This document shows, one piece after another, positions 52,401-61,138 of a stretch of 64,000 bases of DNA. Position 1 is the first letter of the stretch. Every line of letters begins with the position of its first letter. Made by a program: the position numbers and the translations under genes. The stretch spans positions 105,841 to 169,840 of the forward strand of contig NZ_JSYG01000015.1 in the NCBI RefSeq assembly GCF_000784735.1, given 5' to 3'. The notes beneath the pieces are model-generated. The model saw only the letters and a list, made by a program, of their open reading frames with translations, was not told where the DNA came from and ran no database searches. This stretch comes from Dickeya undicola. GTDB lineage: Bacteria; Pseudomonadota; Gammaproteobacteria; Enterobacterales; Enterobacteriaceae.

Positions 52401-54383
52401 GCGCGCCTCGGCGTTACCCTGTAACGCCTGTTTATCCAGTTTGAATAACTGTCCGTCTTTATTCAGGGCAAACAGGTTCTGATCCTTGTCCAGCGCCAGG
52501 TCTTTCACCTCGCCGCTCAAACCGGCGGTCGGCAGCGGCTGAGGCGGCACCGCTGCGCGTTGCAAACCGGGCTTGTTGAGGTGCAACTGCAACTCACCCT
52601 GATCATTAGCGGTGACAAATTTATTGCCGTCCACCACCGCCAGTGCAGTGGCACCACTCTTTTTCTCTAACCCCGTCAGTGGGTCACCCGCCGACGGCGA
52701 ATTGCGCCCCTGCGTCACGGCAAACACGTTGTTATCGCCGTGGGTAACGCTGTCCGCCTTCTGGTTGATGGACAGCTTCTTCACCTGCCCGTCATCCAGC
52801 ACATACGCCTGATTATCCAGCCCACGTTTTAACTGGCTGGCACCAACATCGGTTTTGGTCCAGTTCTGGGTGGTGCTGTCCAGATAGTGGACTTTACCGT
52901 CATGCAGCGCCATGGTGCCAAGCCGTCCCATATCCATGACATCGTGGGGTTGCGGTCGCGCGGGGTTCAATCCTGACTTGTTATCCACCACCAGCGCATC
53001 GCTCAGGTTCCAGCCGGGTTTGAAGCCTTCGGTTTCACCCGGCTTACTGCCGTCCGCCAGCGGTGCCAAATGCTTCTGACCCGCCGCGTCGTTGACCAGC
53101 GCATGTATCGTGCCGTGCTCGCCAGCCACAAACCCTTGTACCTTGTGGTTATCGCCAAATGCGGCTTGCAGCTCTGGGCTATGGTACGGTTCCAGTTTGA
53201 CGGTATTGCCGCCATCCTGCGGCAGTTTGCCAGCGAAAACCTTACCTTCATCATCGGCGACAAACAGTCTATTACCGTCCAGCCCAACCGCTTTGGCGTT
53301 CACCTGCTCGCTGCCGCGCGCCAGCGCCACCTGACCATCCAATTTCAGGTCCAGCGTTTTGTGCTCTGCCGCAGGCGCATCCGCTTTAGGCAGCAAGTGA
53401 AGCTGCGCGGTGCTGTCGTCTTTTTCCGTCAGTACCGCCACATTGCCTTGCGCGTTGGCTGAGAACGATTTGATTTTGTCGGCAAACGGTGCCGAGTCAT
53501 GCCCTGCCGACAGGTTAGCCAGCGTCTTGTCATCTTTAACGGCATACAGCTTGCCATCCGCCTGCCCGGCAAGCTGGCTGTGTGGGGTGTCGTTTTTCTT
53601 CTCCCACACCTGATCGGCGTTCAGGCTGTAAAGCCCCTTGTCATGTAGTTGCAGCTTCTCATTACCGTGCGCCGGGTCGGTATGTACCCCGGTCAACTGC
53701 GACAACGCGGCCTGACCGGGCTGCGGCAGGTTGATGGTGTTGACGCCACTGTGATTGACGATAGAGGCACGCACGTGGGTGTCATCCATCCCCAGGGTGT
53801 AGCTGGCTTTATTCTTGCCCGACAACGCCTCACCGGCTTTACCGGCTTGCGTCGGCGTGCTGGTGTGCAACGCAACCAAACCGTCACCGGACTGTTGCAG
53901 GCTGAACAGACGGCCGCTTTTGTCCATCAGCACATGCTGGCTGCCATCTTCCGCCGCCTGATGCGCCACAAACGGCTGGCTGTTTTTACCTATGGTCTGC
54001 GACAGCAGCGTTTTCAGGTGATCGGACACCCCATCACCGAGCGTAAGCTGGCCCTTTTTATCCAGCGACACCAGGTCTTTCGCTGGTGCAGCAGCTGACG
54101 ACGCGCCACCCGATGCCGACGACAGCGCGCGATCGATAGCCGACTTCATGTCCTTCAGATTGGGAGAGCGGCCAACCTGCGCGCCTTCGTTTTTGGGCAA
54201 CGACGCTTGCTGGCTCACCTGCGCCATATCGGCGCGCATACCTTCCCGCTGTAATGATCCCGAGGCGGACCGCCCGGACACCGATGGACTGCCTTGCGTC
54301 AACGCAGGGGTTGCATGAGTGGCGGCGGGCTGTATGTCCGTCACCGACAGCTGACGCTGAATATGATTGATATTGCCCAACAT
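49479..54383 (-). CDS. dspE: AvrE-family type III effector DspE
   Basis: 1634 aa from ATG 54383 (GGAGAAGG upstream); E. amylovora DspE is about 1840. Long Ser/Gln/Ala-rich N-terminus (about 1-150), a repeat region with many (Y/F)xLxxDGQ-type segments (about 180-640, beta-propeller-like), then helical and beta-rich C-terminal parts. The family is injected into plant cells; recent work on AvrE/DspE shows beta-barrel channels for water and solutes. Cognate chaperone gene dspF follows and a HrpL promoter precedes. Confidence 0.95.
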   Translation of the reverse strand: MLGNINHIQRQLSVTDIQPAATHATPALTQGSPSVSGRSASGSLQREGMRADMAQVSQQASLPKNEGAQVGRSPNLKDMKSAIDRALSSASGGASSAAAPAKDLVSLDKKGQLTLGDGVSDHLKTLLSQTIGKNSQPFVAHQAAEDGSQHVLMDKSGRLFSLQQSGDGLVALHTSTPTQAGKAGEALSGKNKASYTLGMDDTHVRASIVNHSGVNTINLPQPGQAALSQLTGVHTDPAHGNEKLQLHDKGLYSLNADQVWEKKNDTPHSQLAGQADGKLYAVKDDKTLANLSAGHDSAPFADKIKSFSANAQGNVAVLTEKDDSTAQLHLLPKADAPAAEHKTLDLKLDGQVALARGSEQVNAKAVGLDGNRLFVADDEGKVFAGKLPQDGGNTVKLEPYHSPELQAAFGDNHKVQGFVAGEHGTIHALVNDAAGQKHLAPLADGSKPGETEGFKPGWNLSDALVVDNKSGLNPARPQPHDVMDMGRLGTMALHDGKVHYLDSTTQNWTKTDVGASQLKRGLDNQAYVLDDGQVKKLSINQKADSVTHGDNNVFAVTQGRNSPSAGDPLTGLEKKSGATALAVVDGNKFVTANDQGELQLHLNKPGLQRAAVPPQPLPTAGLSGEVKDLALDKDQNLFALNKDGQLFKLDKQALQGNAEARANAQWQPVTLPDNVKAEHLSTTKNHEPTISEDGHQQHQLTAGGWKTTVPEAHTSGSQPRAAETTYDRLSGGTHAARIPLTNLTGKVEAQVLGRSGMENHKLNSNFGDFLSAYGKETVKEMVKSTVDSRQHYLKGYEGLSSVYDTQASMFKKLEQAVSSHTWSAKREDLQSRLDKLDLGDAGKPLLAELKSFQNDLEMSAAKSAALLGKHQGVLKSSCEVDDKFKPSPFKPLVQSMNPFRSGKDLSVALSTVMNAAPLSKDSKAGELLNAFVDKKVDMSYQSDRVATGLRRDLNDDMALTKSRLALDVMTASDLHRVVDKLEALSGKQPTAADLKPIQAALGELRDQQYGGNDVKKVTDMGFTRFGALEADYDAVKTFTQAFGNDKSAVNLTARTTLEAGDKEGLAGKLKDTILSLDNGESLALNRSYNAGASTAYVPTKAKVMLNATAFPIIPSGGVTGDRAYSLSFSRGENGIDVNFGRNGGLNAKVGVATGQSPNDAKKGFDFDDKKHALALDVRFGGSVNAGVGTVQQNGLKFTLSEKELPGFIDNLIEGKINPLDLVTKGNDHRVKEGFSIKFDLDAALTADARAEVNLADKPSAAQKGKVPTSAGRLSVGVGAGANLMSASHEHSTVRGEFTEQKATTNNRARFMNQANVSANATAFAGITNPTPSGTWTAPLSNSASVTMTVDTKTNHSISMQMKPAQPLEGKDMDSLTSSLEKNFTDPETQQVLKGVKDLTDTGEKLAILNKHFEAKTPVGDAQYGAIQGLQSKTRQHEAAEKQGATLDSASYSTTYANLSKLDSNGVFHALRKLVSDNLPPTNAERIHGFMEENPALKAVVQKMQSLTNATAGVSLELKDEVKNKVEKGIQNNTLGKDDIAAIFRDSNNLRIKSIDFTQTVKNKEGLAFPLPIVSAGSSADVSMTKLLGKINFSYGQNQNSPSSFSLEGAIAKANPEVSQAVNHMHQQGITLVKQ

Positions 54384-54424
54384 TGGCCTTCTCCCGTGTG
54401 CTGGATAAATAGGGTAGTGACTGC

Positions 54425-54452
54425 TGAGTGGTATGCCGCCGCGGCCAGTTCC
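54425..54452 (-). promoter_or_regulatory. HrpL-dependent promoter (hrp box) of dspEF
   Basis: Read on the - strand: GGAACT-N15-CCACTCA, close to the consensus GGAACC-N15/16-CCACNNA. About 42 bases upstream of the dspE ATG. Confidence 0.85.
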
Positions 54453-54495
54453 CATCTGCTACGGAATTTCTTTCCAGCATCTCCGCTAACGGTGC

Positions 54496-54523
54496 GGAAC
54501 CGCCGCCGCACTTTTCTTACTCA
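54496..54523 (+). promoter_or_regulatory. HrpL-dependent promoter of the harpin-only HrpW paralogue
   Basis: GGAACC-N15-TTACTCA, 82 bases before the ATG at 54606. It is back to back with the dspE hrp box. Confidence 0.75.
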
Positions 54524-54605
54524 GCAAACAGCGGGCATTTGCCGTGCTGACACGCGCGCGTTTTCCATAAACGGGCGTCTACATCCAGATGAAAAGAGGC
54601 GAACT

Positions 54606-55655
54606 ATGGCTGATATCAATATCACGCTCAGTATTCCCAGTGCTGGCCAGAATGGCGGGCTGGGAGGCATTGGCGGTGCAGACAATCTCAATAGCGGTTT
54701 GGGCAATAACGGGCTTTCCGGCAAGAAATCAACCTCGCAGGAAAACCAACTGCTGGAAGCGCTGGCGGTGGTCCTGACCGCCCTGCTACCCAGTTTGTTG
54801 AACAATAACGGTGGTCAGGGTGGCGGTGACAATCCGCTCGGCCGCACCAGTGATGCACTGGGTGGTGGTGGCGGTGCGGGCAATGCGCTCGGTGGCGGTC
54901 AAGGACTCGGTGGTGGTCAAGGCAATGGTCTGGGCGGCGGGCTGGATAATGGGCTGGGAAGTGGTTCGGGCGGGCTGGCCGATGGGCCTGGTGCCAGTGG
55001 TGGTCAGGGTCAAAACGGCCTGACCGACATCCTGACTAAACTGCTCGACCTGCTGATGCCCAAAGACGGGTCGCAAGGTGGTCAGGGCAATGGTCTGGGC
55101 GGCGGATTGGGCGGCGCAGGTGGCAGTGGCGGGGCTTCCGGCGCGCAAGGTACAGGCGGTACTGGTGGTGCGGGTGGTGCGCAAGGCGCGGGTGGGCTGG
55201 AAGATCTCAGTAAATCGCTGTTGCAGGATACCGGTGAAAGTAGCCTCGGCAATGGCATTTCACCAACGCAAGACGGCGGCGGTCAGATCAGCGACAACCC
55301 GTTGTTGAAAATCCTGCTGGCGCTGGTGGCGCTGCTGATGGAAAGCCAGAAAAACCAGTTCGGCCAGCCACAAGGCGGTTCGGGCGGTGGCAATGGTTCT
55401 GGCGGCGCAGCACCGGTTTCCGGTGGTGGTGTCGGCGGCGGTTCCACGCCTGGCGTTGGTAACGCGACTGGTGCCGCTCCCGCCGTTGGCGGTGGTGCCG
55501 CACCTATCCTCAATGGTGCAGCCCCTGAAACCGGTGGTATCGCCGCTGCAGGTGCCAGCAATAACGCCAGCGAGCTGGGTGACGGTAAAGGGCAACCTGG
55601 CCTGACGCCCACACCGGATGCAGTAGGTGCAGATACTGGGAAAACCACGGTTTAA
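54606..55655 (+). CDS. HrpW-like harpin lacking the pectate-lyase domain
   Basis: 349 aa from ATG 54606 (GAGG upstream; the open frame begins 104 codons earlier but those precede the hrp box). Begins MADINITLSIPSAGQNGG, very close to the start of the next gene's product, and shares with it the block SLLQDTGESSLGNGISPTQ and NPLLKILLALVALLMESQK. Most of the rest is Gly-rich repeats; no Cys. It ends in a Gly/Ala-rich tail where HrpW has a lyase domain. Harpin-type secreted protein by this resemblance. Confidence 0.85.
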   Translation: MADINITLSIPSAGQNGGLGGIGGADNLNSGLGNNGLSGKKSTSQENQLLEALAVVLTALLPSLLNNNGGQGGGDNPLGRTSDALGGGGGAGNALGGGQGLGGGQGNGLGGGLDNGLGSGSGGLADGPGASGGQGQNGLTDILTKLLDLLMPKDGSQGGQGNGLGGGLGGAGGSGGASGAQGTGGTGGAGGAQGAGGLEDLSKSLLQDTGESSLGNGISPTQDGGGQISDNPLLKILLALVALLMESQKNQFGQPQGGSGGGNGSGGAAPVSGGGVGGGSTPGVGNATGAAPAVGGGAAPILNGAAPETGGIAAAGASNNASELGDGKGQPGLTPTPDAVGADTGKTTV

Positions 55656-55688
55656 CCGTCTCGTGCGCCTGATCGTTATCCACACCGT

Positions 55689-55716
55689 GGAACTCATCAG
55701 GCGCTTTTCTCACTTA
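55689..55716 (+). promoter_or_regulatory. HrpL-dependent promoter of hrpW
   Basis: GGAACT-N15-TCACTTA, 67 bases before the hrpW ATG. Confidence 0.8.
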
Positions 55717-55783
55717 TCTGATGGCAGGCAGAGGTCTGCCTGTTTCGGGAACGGCATCTCATCTTTGGGTAAAGAGGCACATT

Positions 55784-57310
55784 ATGGCTGACATCAGTAT
55801 CACTCTCAGTATCCCCAACTCAGGTCTGCAAGGCGGGCTGGGCGGTTTGGGCGGTGCGGACCGCACCAGCAACAGCGGGCTGGGCAATAACGGAGTTTCC
55901 GGCAATAAATCCTCCTCGCAGGACACGAAGCTACTGGAAGCACTGGCGATCGTTCTGGCTGCTCTGCTGAGCAATAACGGTGGTGCGCAAGGAAGTGGCA
56001 ATAATCCGCTGGAACGCAGCAACGACGCGCTTGGCGGAAACAATCCACTCGGTAATAACAGTGGAACAGGCGGCGCGGGCGGTGCGCAGAACGGTGGTCT
56101 GGGCAACAGCCAGGGGCTGGGCGGCGGGCAACAGGGTCAGAATGGCCTGGGTGATCTGCTGACTAAGTTACTGGATATATTAATGCCGAAAAACGGCACA
56201 CAGGGCGGCCAGGGGCAACAAGGCAACGGTCTGACCGGCGGCGCAAGCGGTAACGGCGGGCTTTCCGGGGCACCAGGTGCGGGCGGCGCACAGGGAGCCG
56301 GTGGCGCGCAAGGCACGGGTGGTTCATCCGGCCTTGAGGGACTGGGCAAATCGCTGCTGCAGGATACCGGTGAGAGTGCGCTCAGCAATGGTATCTCCCC
56401 TACCCAGGATGGCGGCGGCCAGATCAGCGATAACCCGCTGCTGAAAATTCTGCTGGCATTGATCGCTATGCTGATGGAAAACCAGAAAAATCAGTTTGGC
56501 CAGCCGCAGGATGACGCTGGTGGTAATGGCGGCGGTGCTGCTCCGGCATCAGGTGCCGGTGGCGGCGCAGCACCGTCTGTAGGCGGGGGTGCCGGTGGCG
56601 GCGCAGCGCCGTCTGTTGGTGGTGGTAATGCTACTGGCGCAACCGGTGATGCCAGCAATTCCGCATCCACAGGTAGCGCAGGTAAGGCAGGCCCGGTTTC
56701 CTTCCCTACCGCTGATAATGCTAACGCCATCGTAGTTAATGAGCCGATTAAGGTTGGCCCAGGCGAAGTCTTTGACGGGAAAGGCAAAACCTACGTTGCC
56801 AGTTCAGCATTAGGCACGGGTGACCAGAAAGAGGGGCAGAAACCACTGTTTGAAGTGGCTGACGGCGGTTCCGTTAAGAACGTAATTTTCGGTAACAACG
56901 CGGCTGACGGTATCCACCTGCACGGCGACGCCAAAATCGACAACGTTCATTGGACCAACGTCGGTGAAGACGCCTTGACGGTGAAGACCAACACCGGTAA
57001 ACCGGCTAACGTTTCGATCACCAACAGCAGCGCCCAAGGTGCCTCTGACAAAATCTTCCAGTTGAATGCCGATGCCAACTTCAGCGTTGATAACTTCAAG
57101 GCCAAAGACTTCGGGACCTTCGTCCGTACCAACGGTGGTCAGCAAGGTAACTGGAACCTCAACCTGAGTAACATCGATGCGCAGAACGGCAAGTTCTCGT
57201 TTGTGAAAAGCGACAGTGAAGGGCTGAACGTGAAGGTTAACAACGCCAATCTGGATAACGTTAACAATCACTATAAAGTCCCCAAATCCACCAATCTGCA
57301 AGTAAGCTGA
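55784..57310 (+). CDS. hrpW: Harpin HrpW with C-terminal pectate-lyase domain
   Basis: 508 aa from ATG 55784 (GAGG upstream). Residues 1-290 are Gly-rich harpin sequence with the SLLQDTGES and NPLLKILLALIAMLM blocks; residues about 305-508 match class III pectate lyases (VGPGEVFDGKGKTYV, GSVKNVIFGNNAADGIH, the WTNVGEDAL strand). In other HrpW proteins this domain binds pectate but shows little or no lyase activity. Secreted through the Hrp system to the plant apoplast. Confidence 0.95.
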   Translation: MADISITLSIPNSGLQGGLGGLGGADRTSNSGLGNNGVSGNKSSSQDTKLLEALAIVLAALLSNNGGAQGSGNNPLERSNDALGGNNPLGNNSGTGGAGGAQNGGLGNSQGLGGGQQGQNGLGDLLTKLLDILMPKNGTQGGQGQQGNGLTGGASGNGGLSGAPGAGGAQGAGGAQGTGGSSGLEGLGKSLLQDTGESALSNGISPTQDGGGQISDNPLLKILLALIAMLMENQKNQFGQPQDDAGGNGGGAAPASGAGGGAAPSVGGGAGGGAAPSVGGGNATGATGDASNSASTGSAGKAGPVSFPTADNANAIVVNEPIKVGPGEVFDGKGKTYVASSALGTGDQKEGQKPLFEVADGGSVKNVIFGNNAADGIHLHGDAKIDNVHWTNVGEDALTVKTNTGKPANVSITNSSAQGASDKIFQLNADANFSVDNFKAKDFGTFVRTNGGQQGNWNLNLSNIDAQNGKFSFVKSDSEGLNVKVNNANLDNVNNHYKVPKSTNLQVS

Positions 57311-57323
57311 TAGGGAGCCCACT

Positions 57324-57656
57324 ATGACCGAGCATGATATTGACACCCCTACCCGCTGGACCGAATTGGTCGACCGGGGTGGGTATATCACGCCAGCACA
57401 GCGTCAGGCGTTTGAACAGGCGATTCAGATGGTCACCCGGCGTCTTAATCTGGTGTTGAGCCAGAAAGAGCTGCCGCGTAGCGGCCAGTTCGATTTCGAC
57501 ACCTTTGTCGATTCACTGGAGACGGATTTTCTGAAAAGCGTGGATACCTCGCTGGACCCGGAAATGAACAGCGACGTGGGGCAGACAGCGTTCTGGGTCA
57601 TTCGCCAGATAGCGGACCACCTAATCGCTCTGCAACAGCAGCGGCAGGCGTTGTAA
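57324..57656 (+). CDS. Small protein downstream of hrpW
   Basis: 110 aa, acidic, starts 13 bases after the hrpW stop with a good GGGAG site, and shares its terminator, so it is cotranscribed. Predicted mostly helical (residues 25-110), no signal peptide or membrane segment. Size, charge and position suit a chaperone for HrpW or its paralogue, but I do not recognise a family. Confidence 0.8.
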   Translation: MTEHDIDTPTRWTELVDRGGYITPAQRQAFEQAIQMVTRRLNLVLSQKELPRSGQFDFDTFVDSLETDFLKSVDTSLDPEMNSDVGQTAFWVIRQIADHLIALQQQRQAL

Positions 57657-57680
57657 CGGACTGCCAATATCCCCCTCACA

Positions 57681-57704
57681 AGCCAGCGCCATGCTGGCTT
57701 TTTT
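57681..57704 (+). terminator. Terminator of the hrpW transcript
   Basis: AGCCAGC / GCTGGCT stem with loop GCCAT, then six T. Confidence 0.92.
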
Positions 57705-57858
57705 ATGCCGCGCACTCAGCACCCCGTTTCAACTTGTGACGCCACCTCGGCACCGCGTACAATTATTTATATCATTTCGTATATTTATTCATCAGTTCAG
57801 GCAGGAATTCGGGCGATTTTATCCGATAAAAATCAGACCACTCAGGAGATGACAGAGT

Positions 57859-58533
57859 ATGGATTCAGGACAACGCGCACTGATTATCGGTGCATCTCGC
57901 GGGCTGGGGCTCGGCATCGCTACCGCGTTGCATCAGCAGGGCTGGGCCGTCACCGCCACCCGACGTACCCCTTCCGCCACCACCGACAACCTGCCGGTGC
58001 ACTGGTTGATGTTAGATATCAATGACGCCTCGCAGCGCACCGCCTTTTGCCAGACGCTGGCGCAGGCGCGTTTTGATCTGGTGCTGATTAATGCCGGTGT
58101 CTACGGACCGGCGCAGCAAGAGCTGACCGCTCTCGACCCCGAGCAGTTGATTCCCTTATTTCTGACCAATACGCTGGCACCGATTGCACTGGCATCGGCA
58201 CTGCTACCACATCTGGCGGAGCACGCCACGCTGGCGTTCATGACCTCACGGTTGGGTAGCCTGACGGAAAACCCCCACGCGGAGCTTCCCTTCTATTCCG
58301 CCAGCAAGGCGGCATTGAACATGCTAACGCGAGGCCTGAGTGACGCGGTATCCGGCCGTCAGGTTACGCTGCTGTCATTACACCCTGGTTGGGTACAAAC
58401 CGATCTTGGCGGTAGCCGCGCACCACTGACAGTGGAGAGTAGCGTCGACGGTCTGTTGCAACAAATAGCACGTTATCAGGGCAAGGGAGGCCACCATTTT
58501 GTCGATTATGCTGGCAACCAACTGTCATGGTAA
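57859..58533 (+). CDS. Short-chain dehydrogenase/reductase
   Basis: 224 aa. Rossmann NAD(P)-binding motif IIGASRGLGLGIA at residues about 8-20, NAG at about 78 (LINAGVYG), catalytic YSASK near residue 146-150 with the preceding Ser in MTSRLGS. Substrate unknown. Own promoter region; convergent with hrpK. Confidence 0.9.
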   Translation: MDSGQRALIIGASRGLGLGIATALHQQGWAVTATRRTPSATTDNLPVHWLMLDINDASQRTAFCQTLAQARFDLVLINAGVYGPAQQELTALDPEQLIPLFLTNTLAPIALASALLPHLAEHATLAFMTSRLGSLTENPHAELPFYSASKAALNMLTRGLSDAVSGRQVTLLSLHPGWVQTDLGGSRAPLTVESSVDGLLQQIARYQGKGGHHFVDYAGNQLSW

Positions 58534-58600
58534 TACCGCGCGCCAGCGCCCAATAACCGGGGCCGACGCGCAGTAAAAGCAACGGAGGGGATGAAACCGC

Positions 58601-60319
58601 TCAGCGCGGTTTGGGAATGTTGAACTGTGTCAGTGTCGGGTTAACGGTGTTGGCAAAATCCGCCCGGCGGTGTTTAAGCTTGCTCTTCGCCTTGAAGAAA
58701 TTAACCAGTTCGGCAATCCCCATCCCGATACTCAGCGCGCCGCTCACCGCCCAGCCAACCGGCCCAGCGGCGGCCCCCACCGCCGATGCCGCCGCCGCGC
58801 CTGCGGCTTCCCCCGCTACCGCGCCAACCACCTTACCGGCTACCGCCGCACCCACCCGACCCGCCAGGCCGATTGCGGTCCTGCTGCCCGCGGTCTTGCT
58901 CAGGTCGGTGATATGCAACGACGATTTAGCGGCATCCATCAGGTGACGCCCCATCTGCCCGCTCAGTTGCGCATCGCCGGGTGCGTGACGTCCAGCCGCG
59001 CCTTGGGTGACGCCATTTGCCCCCAGTCCGGTGGTGGTGTTTGGGGTCAGTGAGCCACCGTCACCACGGCGCGCTAACATCGCCAGTTGCGGATCAGACA
59101 TCTGTAGCCGTAGCGCGTCGGCAGGCACCGCCTGCTCGAAATGCTGCACCACATCGGTGTCCTGTTGCAATTGGCCGATTCGTTCATTCAACGCCCGCTC
59201 AGTTTCGTCGGTCTTGCGATACTGTCGGCCCGCTTCCACCTGTTCCAGTGTCTGTTGCAGCTTGACCAGCGTGGCTGCTTTTTGCGCACCGCTATAGTGG
59301 TCAGGATGTGCAAATACGTCATCATTCAGGCGGCTGATATCCGTTTTACTCGCCAGCCCCAGCGCAGCGGCATCGTGAAACAGTGCCGTTGCCTGCTCAT
59401 CATTCGCGGGTGCCTGATCGGCTATCCAGCTTCTGATATCGCCCGCCGACAGCTTGCCGTCATGGGGCACTCGCGCCAGCTTTTCCCCTTTCACATCCGC
59501 ATGTTCCAACAGGCTAAACAACCCTGGATGTGACCAGAGTCGGGCCGCATTTTGCAATTCTGGTGACAACAGCGGATTACCGTTAGCCAGCGCGGTCAAA
59601 TCGGTCTGACGGGAGAGTGACGAGACATCCTGTGGTGCGGCATTGGCCGCAGAATGGCTAGGGTCGGCCGCGCGCAACAAAGGCTCATTAGCCAGCAGCA
59701 ACGCCGAGCTTTCCACCATCCGTAACGAGCGCGCATCCGCCTGTGGGTGCGCCTGTTGATAGTCATCAAGACTGCGTTGCGCGTTCCCGGCGCTGCGCGT
59801 CATGTTTTTAATAAACGCACCAATATCCCGACGGGAAATGTAGCCATCGGCTTTACCACCGTCTTTGCCGGTATCCAGTGCCGTCATCACCGCTGGATTT
59901 GCCTTCAGGTAGATCATCGCGACATCTGCTTCCGCCCCGCCCGCTTTCAGCATATTGGCGGCGGCAATCGGTCGGTTAAGCGCTTTAGCCGCCGACGCCC
60001 GTTCCTGCTCGGGTAACGACCCCACCAGCGGCATCCATTTTTCCAGTGCCTTGGCATCGCTGTAACTCGACCGATCCAGCATTGCTGTCGCCTGTTCCGC
60101 CGCCAGCGTTGTTGCCGGTGGCGCGCCACGAGGCTTGCCTGCTGCTGCCGTGACCGGTGCAGCCGCCACTGTCGCTAAAGACGGTGCTGTACCGCCGAAT
60201 TCCACCGCTTGTCCGCTGGTGGCAGGCAAGCGCGGCGGGCTCAGTTCAGGCGTGGTCAATGGTTGTGAAGCCGGTCCGGTGCCGGGCCAAAGGCCGACGC
60301 GGTTATCAATACGACTCAT
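58601..60319 (-). CDS. hrpK: HrpK-like type III secreted protein (putative translocator)
   Basis: 572 aa. N-terminal Pro/Ala/Thr-rich part, helical middle, and a hydrophobic Ala/Gly-rich segment near residues 470-540 (AVAGKVVGAVAGEAAGAA), which would suit membrane insertion; basic C-terminus. HrpK of Pseudomonas syringae is a HrpL-controlled putative translocator. AGGGGA before the ATG and a perfect hrp box 45 bases upstream. Confidence 0.88.
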   Translation of the reverse strand: MSRIDNRVGLWPGTGPASQPLTTPELSPPRLPATSGQAVEFGGTAPSLATVAAAPVTAAAGKPRGAPPATTLAAEQATAMLDRSSYSDAKALEKWMPLVGSLPEQERASAAKALNRPIAAANMLKAGGAEADVAMIYLKANPAVMTALDTGKDGGKADGYISRRDIGAFIKNMTRSAGNAQRSLDDYQQAHPQADARSLRMVESSALLLANEPLLRAADPSHSAANAAPQDVSSLSRQTDLTALANGNPLLSPELQNAARLWSHPGLFSLLEHADVKGEKLARVPHDGKLSAGDIRSWIADQAPANDEQATALFHDAAALGLASKTDISRLNDDVFAHPDHYSGAQKAATLVKLQQTLEQVEAGRQYRKTDETERALNERIGQLQQDTDVVQHFEQAVPADALRLQMSDPQLAMLARRGDGGSLTPNTTTGLGANGVTQGAAGRHAPGDAQLSGQMGRHLMDAAKSSLHITDLSKTAGSRTAIGLAGRVGAAVAGKVVGAVAGEAAGAAAASAVGAAAGPVGWAVSGALSIGMGIAELVNFFKAKSKLKHRRADFANTVNPTLTQFNIPKPR

Positions 60320-60363
60320 GGTGTCGATTCCCCTCAGATTTTGGTCAATAACGTCCCCTTCTC

Positions 60364-60391
60364 TGAGTGGATCACAACCTTACCCGGTTCC
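60364..60391 (-). promoter_or_regulatory. HrpL-dependent promoter of hrpK
   Basis: Read on the - strand: GGAACC-N15-CCACTCA, a perfect match to the consensus. Confidence 0.92.
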
Positions 60392-60512
60392 CTGTCGAGT
60401 CTGGCGCGATAACTCGATGACAAAAGTTTGCAAAGCGAGACAGCAGCAAATCACTTCAGTAATCTGACTCCCCTGCTTTAACAGGCTCCAGGACATAAAC
60501 CGACAGACAAAC

Positions 60513-60692
60513 ATGAAAAAGAGAAAACGCCTGCGCACCATTCTGCTTATTGTGCTTCTGCTGCTGATCTACGCCAATCGCGAGTCACTCAATCCGTTTA
60601 AACCGGACTGCTCCGTTCAGGTCGCGAAGTCTGAATTACCGGACGTCTGCAAAAAACCGGTGAAGGAAGTCGCCCCCGGCTTCGAACTCTGA
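60513..60692 (+). CDS. Putative 59-aa membrane protein
   Basis: Starts MKKRKRLRTILLIVLLLLIY: basic N-terminus and one strong hydrophobic helix (residues 9-20), then a hydrophilic tail with two Cys (residues 33 and 46). No ATG-proximal strong ribosome site (CAGGA lies 20 bases upstream). No family recognised. It begins just beyond the hrpK promoter region, divergent from hrpK. Codon use is ordinary for the window. Confidence 0.45.
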   Translation: MKKRKRLRTILLIVLLLLIYANRESLNPFKPDCSVQVAKSELPDVCKKPVKEVAPGFEL

Positions 60693-60727
60693 ACGCTCTG
60701 CCGCCTGGCGTCCTCACGCCAAAAACA

Positions 60728-60758
60728 GTGGGGATGCGGCGCAGGCGTTCATCCCCAC
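60728..60758 (+). terminator. Hairpin in the 60693-61138 gap
   Basis: Nine-bp stem GTGGGGATG / CATCCCCAC with a 13-base loop and no T-tract. The rest of this 446-base gap is AT-rich and shows no gene. Confidence 0.4.
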
Positions 60759-61138
60759 ACATCATTTCAGGCGTATTTGCCGCAGGTTCTGTGACTCATT
60801 TTTTCATTTATTATGTTTAGCTAATAATAAATTTACACTTCCCTTACTCTTCGGGTTATTTATTTCAATCTGTGAATAGCCTGCTATTTTTCTTTCTCGT
60901 TCCTTACGCAAATTGCATTCATTTTTTGTTTATCCGTTTAAATAACAAATAACTCACCGCCTTTTCATTCGATTGATTTTTTGAGCGTTATTGACCAACC
61001 CCACCCCAGAATCACCCCGGATAGAAAAACGCCTGCAATTACTCTATATACCTATTTGGCGTCGTGTTTTTTATATTTTTGACGCTCACACGTAAGACAA
61101 CAGTTAATTTTCTGGCGAATATTACAAGGAGAAATACC

